From Pseudomonadales bacterium (GTDB lineage Bacteria > Pseudomonadota > Gammaproteobacteria > Pseudomonadales > UBA3067): 5,094 nucleotides of DNA. Under the pieces are notes generated by a model. It ran no database searches. It was not told the DNA's origin and was given only the letters and a program-made list of their open reading frames with translations. Below are positions 1 through 5,094 of this stretch, one piece after another. The position numbers and the translations under genes were made by a program. The stretch lies in assembly GCA_016763235.1 (NCBI GenBank), contig JAESUE010000302.1, positions 1 to 5,094 of the forward strand. The letters are read 5' to 3'. The first letter of the stretch is position 1. The number at the start of each line of letters is the position of its first letter.

Positions 1-81
1 GGACCCCTTGCTTTAACTGAGTTGTTGGTACTCTTCAGTTTGGCTCATCGAAGCCGTTTAGGTAAGTGGGTCCATACCATT
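1..81. other. Non-coding flank with small hairpins, no gene recognised
   Basis: No convincing coding region is seen here. Two small hairpins are visible: aactga (15-20) with tcagtt (35-40), and ggct (42-45) with agcc (52-55). The first six bases, ggaccc, are complementary to gggtcc at 68-73, so the segment could close into a branched fold. There is no U-tract, no tRNA T-loop motif and no recognised RNA family signature. It may be the outer part of the degenerate repeat copy that follows, or the 3' flank of a gene outside the window. The assignment is uncertain. Confidence 0.3.
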
Positions 82-152
82 AACCTACACGGTGCATGCC
101 ACGTGATCTACATCGACTACTCCCGCAAATCTGAACTCCGAAACGTGAGTTA
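82..152 (+). repeat. Dispersed repeat, copy A (matches 3039-3108)
   Basis: This 71-bp stretch aligns with 3039-3108. Both copies begin with aacctaca, share cgtgat at a matching position, then run through a diverged 17-bp part of equal length into a 28-bp block (125-152 against 3081-3108) identical at 25 positions by eye. The conserved block carries a small stem, aactc (134-138) with gagtt (147-151), which copy A extends with cg/cg and one bulged base. It lies 9 bp beyond the cinA stop codon, so the cinA transcript would run into it. The mixture of strongly conserved and diverged parts suggests an old intergenic repeat. A decayed coding sequence is an alternative, because both copies read KSEL-x-N-x-S in one frame. 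Confidence 0.55.
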
Positions 153-161
153 CAAGCCACT

Positions 162-1403
162 CTATAACCCTATGGCTACACTCTTCAATAACCATTGGCG
201 AAGAAAATTCAAAGCCGTATAGCTGATAGCGTGCTGGCAATATGCATCGCTACCTGTCACGTGATCACTAATACAAATTTGCTCGCTACTTGAGGCTAAA
301 AAACATTGCGCTGTTTTAGCATTGATATCACCCGATTCACTTTTAACGCGTTCAAACGGTGTGATAATCAGCGCCACATCCACCTTGCATGTTGATCGCA
401 TAGCCGCCACCAGATGGCGGTAGTCAATATTCTCTTCTGTGCCACGTTCTAAACACAGCATTTCTTTCAAGTCATTTTGCCCAGCAAAAAAATAACCTTT
501 CGTAATAGGGGGAGTATCTTTTGATGAAAGACCCATCAGCCGCACAAACTCCCCACCGCTTGCGCTTTCCGCACAAACAAGTTTGAGATTATTGTCCGAT
601 AACAGCGTAGAGACGACCTCACCAAGACTGCCAACAGGCCCATCGCCCCAGCCTTCGATTGCAAAGATACATTCACCCAAGGCCTTAACCATATCGGTGC
701 AACAATTATCCAGTTTATCGGAACGGCATTCAGGTGAAAAACGAAGTTTGATTTGCACTTCTCTGCCCATTGCTCGATAACTGAGGCGCACATGAGAATG
801 CTGAAACAAGCCTATTTTTTCCTGCAAATTGGATTCGCCAATGCCTGTCGTTCTAAATATCACCAAGCGTGAAGGTATCACATTAAAATGTGTGAGCAAG
901 CCAGGTTTCACTTCCTGCGTGAACATTGCTTTTATTTCTCCGGGAACACCAGGCAGGAATATCATCAACGCTTGATTCCCTTGCAAAGAAAAGCCCGGCG
1001 CTGTTCCCCAGTGGTTATCTATTCTGCTTGCCCCATCAGGTAGCCATACCTGCTTTTCATTGGTTTTTACCATTTTACGATTTAGGCGAACAAACATATT
1101 TTTCATCAGCGCGAATGCCTGCTCGTCAAACACCAAGGGTTTGCCATTCACATTTGAAACCGCTTCAGCAGTCAAGTCGTCTTCAGTCGGCCCTAGGCCG
1201 CCTGTGCATATCAACAAATCACAGCGTTTACTGGCTTGCAACAATGCTTCTTGAATATCCTCAACAGAATCACCCACCGTGCTATGGCGGATAATATCAA
1301 AGCCCATTAGCACCAACCTTTCTGATAACCAAGCTGCGTTGGTATCCACGGTTTGCCCGGTTATGACTTCATCACCTTGAGAAAGAATTTCTACTGTATT
1401 CAT
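162..1403 (-). CDS. cinA: CinA-family protein with degenerate C-terminal amidase domain
   Basis: This 413-residue protein has the usual two-domain CinA length. The N-terminal MoCF/COG1058-type domain (about 1-170) is well preserved: SQGDEVITG at 8-16, TNAAWLSERL at 21-30, TGGLGPTEDD at 67-76, GTAPGF at 133-138 and FLPGVPGEIKAMF at 149-161. In characterised CinA proteins this domain has ADP-ribose pyrophosphatase activity. The C-terminal domain (about 260-405) corresponds to NMN amidohydrolase (PncC), which recycles nicotinamide mononucleotide into NAD synthesis. Here its signature AESCTGG reads AESASGG (278-284), and the normally conserved TGIAGP loop is absent, with LIITPF at about 345-350 in the expected place. 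I infer that amidase activity is weak or lost. The start is supported by a strong AAGGAG eight bases upstream of ATG. The gene diverges from pilU. The protein is probably cytoplasmic. Family assignment is firm; the biochemical role is less so. Confidence 0.93.
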   Translation of the reverse strand: MNTVEILSQGDEVITGQTVDTNAAWLSERLVLMGFDIIRHSTVGDSVEDIQEALLQASKRCDLLICTGGLGPTEDDLTAEAVSNVNGKPLVFDEQAFALMKNMFVRLNRKMVKTNEKQVWLPDGASRIDNHWGTAPGFSLQGNQALMIFLPGVPGEIKAMFTQEVKPGLLTHFNVIPSRLVIFRTTGIGESNLQEKIGLFQHSHVRLSYRAMGREVQIKLRFSPECRSDKLDNCCTDMVKALGECIFAIEGWGDGPVGSLGEVVSTLLSDNNLKLVCAESASGGEFVRLMGLSSKDTPPITKGYFFAGQNDLKEMLCLERGTEENIDYRHLVAAMRSTCKVDVALIITPFERVKSESGDINAKTAQCFLASSSEQICISDHVTGSDAYCQHAISYTALNFLRQWLLKSVAIGL

Positions 1404-1424
1404 ATCACGCTCTCCTTCGCACTT

Positions 1425-1452
1425 ACTATACTGAAAGGTATTGCCAAATCAA
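1425..1452 (-). promoter_or_regulatory. Candidate sigma70-type promoter for cinA
   Basis: Read on the minus strand, TTGATT (1452-1447) and TATAGT (1430-1425) are separated by 16 bp and match four and five bases of the sigma70 -35 and -10 consensus. They precede the cinA ribosome binding site and start codon at a sensible distance. On the plus strand the same bases include TATACT (1427-1432), which could serve as a -10 for pilU, but no good plus-strand -35 is seen. The prediction is by eye only. Confidence 0.4.
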
Positions 1453-1471
1453 TCACCGGAGATGCTGACAC

Positions 1472-2686
1472 ATGGATTTTAAAAAATACCTCAAACACTT
1501 GGTTGACGAAGAGGGTTCAGACCTTTACCTGAGCACCCGCGCTTTACCCAGTGCGAAAATTTTCGGTAAATTGATTCCCATTGATGACACGCCTCTTGAA
1601 CTTGGTGTTGTGGAGGAACTCGCCCGCAGCCTGATGGATGAAGAACAGAATGCCGCCTTTGATTTGCGGCCGGAAATGAACCTTGCCATTTCAGAACCTG
1701 GCATAGGGCGTTTTCGAATCAATATTTTCAAACAACGCAACCAATGCGCCATGGTTGTCCGTTCTATCAAAACAGACATTCCTTGCTATGAAGATTTAGG
1801 CCTTCCGGAAATTCTGCCTAAATTAATTATGCAAAAACGCGGTTTGATTCTTTTTGTGGGCGGAACCGGCTCGGGTAAATCTACCTCACTGGCCTCCTTA
1901 ATTGATTACCGAAATACCAACAGTGCCGGCCATATTATTACTATCGAAGACCCAGTGGAGTTTGTACACAGCCATAAAAAAAGCATCGTCAATCAGCGCG
2001 AAGTAGGCGTAGATACCCTCACCTATCAAGATGCCTTGGAAAACACTCTACGCCAAGCGCCCGATGTTATTTTAATTGGCGAAATTCGAACCGCTGAAAC
2101 CATGGAACATGCCCTTGCTTTTGCTGAAACGGGTCACTTGTGCATATCAACACTGCACGCCAATAACTCTAACCAAGCAATCGACCGTATTATAAATTTC
2201 TTTCCTGAAGAACGTCACAAGCAAGTGTTGCAAGATTTATCATCAAACTTGCGCGGGTTTATATCCCAGCGATTAATTCCCACACTGGATGGCAAACGTG
2301 CCGCTGCGATAGAGATATTACTGGGCACCCCCTTGGTGTGTGATTTAATAAAACGAGGAGAAGTAGCCTCATTAAAAGAAGTGATGCAGAAATCAGAAAA
2401 TCTCGGTATGCAAACTTTCGATAGCGCTCTGTTGTACCTTTATCAACAAGGAAAAATAAGCCTTGATGAGGCACTTAAAAATGCCGATTCAAAAAATAAT
2501 TTGCGTTTAAAGGTGACGCTTGCAGAAGGAAACAATGAAGATGAGGCGGCAAGCAAAAATACCACCGCAAAACCCAGCAAAAAAGAAAGTACCGATAACG
2601 GCGGCCTCTCGCTGTCTCTAGAGCCCATTTCTAACGAAGAGGATGATAACGAAGGTAAAAAGGATGACTTTTCAGCTCTCGGTTAA
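1472..2686 (+). CDS. pilU: PilU, type IV pilus retraction ATPase
   Basis: This 404-residue secretion-superfamily ATPase of the PilT/PilU branch forms cytoplasmic hexamers at the base of the type IV pilus and aids pilus retraction during twitching. An N-terminal PAS-like domain (about 1-100) is followed by the RecA-like core: Walker A GGTGSGKST at 130-138, Asp box ITIEDPVEF at 156-164, Walker B VILIGEIR at 199-206 and His box TGHLCISTLHANN at 220-232. PilU rather than PilT is indicated by the C-terminal part: DLIKRGEVASLKEVMQKS from 291, LGMQTFDSAL from 311 and the ALKNADSKNNLRLKV ending. Known PilU depends on PilT, and the two genes are often adjacent; here the upstream neighbour is the divergent cinA and downstream is non-coding, so it appears monocistronic. 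A charged, Ser/Asn/Glu-rich tail (about 352-404) extends beyond the core and makes the protein slightly longer than the roughly 380 residues usual for PilU. GGAG lies ten bases before ATG. Confidence 0.95.
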   Translation: MDFKKYLKHLVDEEGSDLYLSTRALPSAKIFGKLIPIDDTPLELGVVEELARSLMDEEQNAAFDLRPEMNLAISEPGIGRFRINIFKQRNQCAMVVRSIKTDIPCYEDLGLPEILPKLIMQKRGLILFVGGTGSGKSTSLASLIDYRNTNSAGHIITIEDPVEFVHSHKKSIVNQREVGVDTLTYQDALENTLRQAPDVILIGEIRTAETMEHALAFAETGHLCISTLHANNSNQAIDRIINFFPEERHKQVLQDLSSNLRGFISQRLIPTLDGKRAAAIEILLGTPLVCDLIKRGEVASLKEVMQKSENLGMQTFDSALLYLYQQGKISLDEALKNADSKNNLRLKVTLAEGNNEDEAASKNTTAKPSKKESTDNGGLSLSLEPISNEEDDNEGKKDDFSALG

Positions 2687-2704
2687 CGCGCGTTTTGGAA
2701 TTTA

Positions 2705-2940
2705 ACGGGATTAAAATGATACCCACGTTCCCGTAGTTGGGTACGGTGGTGTAAATGCAGGAAGTGCGGTTCCATGGACGGAACAGGCAGAGCCGAGTCA
2801 AGAACGGAGGTCGAGATCACCAACAGCAGGTGCTTTTAGGCGACGCATCGAGCAGTTGCCGAGAACAAAGTGAACCCAAGCATGATGAACACCCACTATG
2901 ACACCGGCTTTATAAGAGCTAGCGCTCTATTTAATCCCGT
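2705..2940. mobile_element. GC-rich 236-bp block with 11-bp inverted ends, MITE-like
   Basis: The block is bounded by acgggattaaa (2705-2715) and its exact complement tttaatcccgt (2930-2940). Inside are several stems: taccca-c (from 2719) against g-ttgggta (to 2742) with one bulge, gttcc (2769-2773) with ggaac (2780-2784), and agagc (2915-2919) with gctct (2924-2928). It is much richer in G and C than the AT-rich sequence to its right. No clean target duplication is seen at the borders. A 48-codon plus-strand reading frame (2755-2901, starting MQEVRFHGRN) and short minus-strand frames exist, but no transposase motif is recognised. It could be a miniature transposable element, a relic of a longer one, or a structured RNA locus. 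Confidence 0.4.
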
Positions 2941-2965
2941 AGCTATTTTAATTTAAAAACCTAAA

Positions 2966-2996
2966 TCACTCATTGATACCGCTATCAATTAAGTGA
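2966..2996. repeat. 31-nt hairpin / dyad
   Basis: An inner stem attgata (2972-2978) with tatcaat (2983-2989) encloses a ccgc loop, and an outer stem tcact (2966-2970) pairs with agtga (2992-2996) across a small internal loop. No T-tract follows on the plus strand, so it is not a canonical intrinsic terminator. It could be a transcript 3'-end stabiliser for pilU, a protein-binding dyad or part of a neighbouring repeat. Confidence 0.45.
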
Positions 2997-3014
2997 CAAT
3001 GCTTATTCGGAATT

Positions 3015-3041
3015 GTTGGGTTTTACTCCGTTCAACCCAAC
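3015..3041. repeat. gttgggtt...aacccaac hairpin repeat
   Basis: The arms gttgggtt (3015-3022) and aacccaac (3034-3041) are exact complements around an 11-nt loop, and are followed by ctaca. Similar 'gttgggtt-loop-aacccaacctac' palindromes occur widely between genes of many bacteria; that comes from general knowledge and was not checked here. It abuts copy B of the dispersed repeat, whose aacctaca start overlaps its right arm, so the two may form a single unit of about 94 bp (3015-3108). Confidence 0.55.
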
Positions 3042-3108
3042 CTACAGCTGGTGTACCCGTGATTGATGTCATATTTTTCAGCAAATCTGAACTCGAAAAC
3101 TTGAGTTA
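3039..3108 (+). repeat. Dispersed repeat, copy B (matches 82-152)
   Basis: This 70-bp counterpart of 82-152 lies in the same orientation about 3 kb away. The right-hand 28 bp (3081-3108) is the best-conserved part, with three differences by eye. It forms a small stem, aactc (3090-3094) with gagtt (3103-3107). Unlike copy A, it is preceded directly by the gttgggtt hairpin. The two copies bracket the cinA-pilU pair. Confidence 0.55.
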
Positions 3109-3119
3109 GTTAAGTTAAC

Positions 3120-3249
3120 GTAACTATTCAGCGAACCTTGTAGCTGTTCAAATTTGAGCAGAATAAGGCAAGAAATGTGAGTTTATATGGTTAAATAATC
3201 ATTTCTTAACGCCGTTATGCGAGAATTTTGACGTGAGCTGAATAGTTAC
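3120..3249. mobile_element. 130-bp element with perfect 13-bp terminal inverted repeats
   Basis: The ends gtaactattcagc (3120-3132) and gctgaatagttac (3237-3249) are exact complements. The interior is AT-rich, lacks a usable reading frame, and contains an 18-bp near-perfect palindrome (3144-3161, one mismatched pair) and a gttaa/ttaac stem (3190-3210). Size, inverted ends and lack of coding capacity fit a non-autonomous miniature element. GTAA termini are typical of the IS66 family as I know it, but the 8 bp on either side (aagttaac and aaataaag) are not a duplication, so that link is speculative. It would need a full-length relative elsewhere in the genome for mobilisation. Confidence 0.5.
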
Positions 3250-3278
3250 AAATAAAGAGCTAAATTTTATTTACACCA

Positions 3279-3318
3279 AGCATAAAAAAACCGGCAGTTT
3301 CGCCGGTTTTTTTATGCT
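3279..3318. terminator. Strong bidirectional intrinsic terminator
   Basis: A perfect 17-bp stem, agcataaaaaaaccggc (3279-3295) with its complement at 3302-3318, encloses a 6-nt loop. The GC core ccggc/gccgg is flanked by seven A on the left and seven T on the right, so on each strand the GC hairpin is followed by a U-run. It lies about 40 bp past the stop of the minus-strand PstS-like gene and probably ends that operon. It would also stop plus-strand transcription arriving from pilU. Confidence 0.92.
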
Positions 3319-3359
3319 GGATACCAGATACTTCTGGCACCCAAAGTTTTCAACGATCT

Positions 3360-3779
3360 TTAAGGAATCGTTAACAGCACTTTTAACTTGCTATTAACAG
3401 AGTCGGCACTGACATAACCAATACCGTTCTTATTTTCCGCCAACCAAATAATCATATTTTCTTCACTGCTCACTTGGTCAAGTGGTTTACCTTTACCCGT
3501 AAATATACGGTTAGCCCAATAAGCTTTCATTTTATTGGGGTTTTTATTCACTACTTTTTCATCAAACTCCAATTTGAGAGCGTTACTGTCAGGTAAATTA
3601 ACCGCACGTACTTTCATGCCTCCAATTTTACTGGTTTTACCCAAAAAGAGTTTTTTCAAAGTCGCCTGATCGACAGAGGCGATATCACTTTTAGAGTGGG
3701 CTACCACCATTATTTCCGCTGCGGCCATGCCCGAAAAGAGACAGCACAGCATTCCTGTAGCGAGTGCTTTATATTTCAT
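3360..3779 (-). CDS. Small secreted PstS-like (phosphate-type) substrate-binding protein
   Basis: This 139-residue protein has a Sec signal peptide (about 1-21, MKYKALATGMLCC...GMAAA) with likely cleavage before EIMVVA. The mature part matches the short PstS-like periplasmic binding family: VDQATLKKLFLGK from about residue 35, NKMKAYWANRIFTGKGKP from about 83 and NKNGIGYVSADSV near the end. It covers only about one lobe of a normal PstS (around 320 residues), but this short form is a recognised family, so truncation is unlikely. The start at 3779 is chosen because AAAGGAG lies just upstream and the signal peptide begins there; an in-frame start 12 codons earlier would overlap the porin gene and spoil the signal. 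It lies 13 bp after the porin stop, so the two are probably co-transcribed. Phosphate binding is inferred from family; the ligand could differ. The gene ends at a strong terminator. Confidence 0.85.
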   Translation of the reverse strand: MKYKALATGMLCCLFSGMAAAEIMVVAHSKSDIASVDQATLKKLFLGKTSKIGGMKVRAVNLPDSNALKLEFDEKVVNKNPNKMKAYWANRIFTGKGKPLDQVSSEENMIIWLAENKNGIGYVSADSVNSKLKVLLTIP

Positions 3780-3792
3780 TTCACTATCTCCT

Positions 3793-5094
3793 TTAGAATA
3801 CCATCGTATAGGCAACTTGCACCTTGATCAGCTCATCGGGGACATCACCTACGAACGTTGTTAGATCAGGCAACTCGTTAAATAAACCTGAGCTTGCCAA
3901 AGCTGATCCTTTTAAAGGACCTTCTTGACGAATGTTATCATCACCTAGCTCGGTATATTGCACCTCAAATTTCAAGGCTGCCCAAGGTTCAATATCATAC
4001 CTAAGACCCAAAATCGCAGAAGTCTGGGTCTGATTCACCAATATGGAATCCTCAGAATCTATCATGCTATAAGTAAAGTGAGGCATCATCTTACCCATAT
4101 GATAACCAATGGTTACAAAACCTGTGGTTGTATCAGGGAAGGGTAAACCACCCACCGATCGACGCGCCGCTTCTGTCATAAAGAAAACGGAATCACCGTT
4201 GTATTTTAGTCCAGCAGAATAGAATTCTGCCGTGCCCACCCCATTGGGGATAACCTCAAAGAGGGCCTCAAGCCCAGCTGCGTTCTGGAATGCTCCAGGG
4301 GTAGCAGTAGGATCATAATTAGCATCAGTTGGATCAGAAGCAGGGTTATTTAACACAAGAATAGCATCATCTACTGCCGTTTGTGTTCCTGCGGCTATTG
4401 CTTGTAGTGTTGCATTACCAGGGTCTGCTGCAAGATTGGCATTAGCGAGAATCAAAGCAGAGTTAGTCATCGTAAGAATTGCTGTCGCCTCGACAATCGC
4501 ACCACCAACTTGGTCCGCCAGCCGTGCTGCGTCAGGCGTGTTTAATAGCGCATCGGCGATATTCATGGAAAATTTCACCGTTGATGCACTAACTCGCATT
4601 TCTAGGGTTTCAGTACCAAAAGAAAATGCCGCACCCATCATGCTTGTAATTTCACCGCCGATAGAGATTCCCATAACGGGAACCGCCATATTATCTCGAC
4701 CGATAAAAAACTTGGCATTAATCCATGTTTCGTCGAAAAAGTGATTATAGTCCACACTGGCGCCCGTCAACGTACTAAATGGGACGTTGGTAAAGCCGTA
4801 AATTTCTTCCGGCGGTGCAATCCACGGGTAGGTAATACCCACATCATAAGCCTCGGAAATCAAGAATATCGGTAGTTTGATTCGCCCTACGTTAACCATT
4901 AAATCTTCAGATACCTGCCAGTTTACAAAGGCCCAGTCAGCATCCATATTCCAATCGGATCGCCCCCTTGCTATTAGCTGCGTAACAAAGGATATCGGCA
5001 CATCATCGTTTGGCGTAAAACGCATTTGTAATCCAAGAAAAGATGACTCGTTAAAGGTGCCCTCTTTATCAGCAAACAGGTATGTTTCATCGGA
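3793..5094 (-). CDS. Porin-like outer-membrane beta-barrel protein (5' partial)
   Basis: The reading frame stays open through the right edge of the window, giving 433 visible residues without the true start or signal peptide; the ATG at 5025 is internal, since the 23 codons before it (SDETYLFADK...) continue the same porin-like sequence. Alternating amphipathic strands are evident, for example NVGRIKLPIFLISEAYDVG, WINAKFFIGRD, TGFVTIGYHMG and LKFEVQYTELGDD, and the protein ends in an aromatic-terminated strand, VQVAYTMVF, the usual C-terminal BAM signal. The RIKLP and AYDVG region resembles porins commonly paired with PstS-like proteins. Visible residues 178-287 form an Ala/Asn/Asp-rich segment without strand character, probably a very large loop. 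It likely forms a diffusion channel in the outer membrane. With the downstream PstS-like gene it may serve anion or phosphate uptake, but the substrate is not determined by sequence. Confidence 0.85.
   Translation of the reverse strand, partial: SDETYLFADKEGTFNESSFLGLQMRFTPNDDVPISFVTQLIARGRSDWNMDADWAFVNWQVSEDLMVNVGRIKLPIFLISEAYDVGITYPWIAPPEEIYGFTNVPFSTLTGASVDYNHFFDETWINAKFFIGRDNMAVPVMGISIGGEITSMMGAAFSFGTETLEMRVSASTVKFSMNIADALLNTPDAARLADQVGGAIVEATAILTMTNSALILANANLAADPGNATLQAIAAGTQTAVDDAILVLNNPASDPTDANYDPTATPGAFQNAAGLEALFEVIPNGVGTAEFYSAGLKYNGDSVFFMTEAARRSVGGLPFPDTTTGFVTIGYHMGKMMPHFTYSMIDSEDSILVNQTQTSAILGLRYDIEPWAALKFEVQYTELGDDNIRQEGPLKGSALASSGLFNELPDLTTFVGDVPDELIKVQVAYTMVF

Larger units (their letters stand above)
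2687..3359. other. 673-bp intergenic mosaic of palindromic elements
   Basis: No convincing protein gene is seen between the stops of pilU and the PstS-like gene. From left to right it holds a GC-rich 236-bp block with inverted ends, a 31-nt hairpin, a gttgggtt-type hairpin repeat, copy B of the dispersed repeat, a 130-bp element with 13-bp inverted ends and a bidirectional terminator. Composition shifts sharply: 35 of 60 bases are G or C at 2761-2820, but 16 of 60 at 2941-3000. The arrangement suggests repeated insertion of small non-autonomous elements between convergent transcription units. Confidence 0.6.

Noticed and set aside
1..73. tRNA-like closed fold (ggaccc pairing with gggtcc at the end of a 73-nt segment)
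   Set aside because: There is no T-loop GGTTCRA motif, no proper anticodon arm and no D-arm; only short stems occur, which is expected by chance or from repeats.
22..222. Plus-strand 66-residue open frame
   Set aside because: It overlaps the end of cinA antisense and runs through the dispersed repeat; no ribosome binding site or recognisable family supports it.
583..1294. Plus- and minus-strand alternative frames inside cinA
   Set aside because: They are shadows of a well-supported CinA reading frame and have no motifs of their own.
2685..2694. aacgcgcgtt palindrome at the pilU stop as a terminator
   Set aside because: It is a perfect 10-bp palindrome with no room for a loop and only a short T-run after it, so it is unlikely to terminate transcription.
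2687..3359. CRISPR array or integron attC site in the spacer
   Set aside because: There are no regularly spaced direct repeats, and no paired attC core sites at a sensible spacing; the palindromes are all different from one another.
3780..3815. Earlier in-frame start for the PstS-like protein (adding MPIRWYSKGDSE)
   Set aside because: It would overlap the porin stop and place charged residues before the signal peptide; the ATG at 3779 has a strong AAAGGAG upstream.
4436..4744. 102-residue plus-strand frame opposite the porin
   Set aside because: It is antisense to the alanine-rich porin segment, where biased codons leave the opposite strand open; no family features are seen.
5023..5025. ATG at 5025 as the true porin start
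   Set aside because: The frame continues upstream to the window edge with porin-like sequence, and there is no signal peptide after this ATG, so the gene is cut by the window.

Overview
The window looks like chromosomal DNA of a moderate-GC gammaproteobacterium. The evidence is a clear PilU-type twitching ATPase, a gammaproteobacterial-style pairing of a beta-barrel porin with a tiny PstS-like periplasmic protein, and a two-domain CinA protein. A marine Cellvibrionaceae- or Alteromonadales-like host would fit, but the genus cannot be named from this sequence alone.

Layout. Positions 1-161 hold no convincing gene, but contain a degenerate copy of a short dispersed repeat (82-152) just past the end of the first gene. 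A CinA-family gene (162-1403, minus) and pilU (1472-2686, plus) diverge from a 68-bp intergenic region with a plausible minus-strand promoter. Then comes a 673-bp stretch (2687-3359) without a convincing protein gene. It is a mosaic of palindromic elements: a GC-rich 236-bp block with 11-bp inverted ends, a compact hairpin, a 'gttgggtt...aacccaac' hairpin repeat, a second copy of the 82-152 repeat, a 130-bp element with perfect 13-bp inverted ends, and a strong bidirectional terminator. The right part is a two-gene minus-strand operon: a porin-like outer-membrane protein (3793-5094, cut by the window edge at its 5' end) followed 13 bp later by a 139-residue secreted PstS-like protein (3360-3779), which ends at the terminator.

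Function. PilU is the accessory retraction ATPase of type IV pili and normally works with PilT, which is not in the window. The CinA protein keeps its N-terminal nucleotide-binding domain, but its C-terminal NMN-amidohydrolase domain looks degenerate. The porin/PstS-like pair probably acts in the envelope, the porin admitting an anion or other small solute and the periplasmic protein binding phosphate or a related ligand; the substrate is inference.

The least explained material is the 2687-3359 mosaic, the non-catalytic-looking CinA C-terminus and a roughly 110-residue Ala/Asn-rich insertion in the porin. I found no sign of CRISPR, tRNA, rRNA, a phage module or a defence system.
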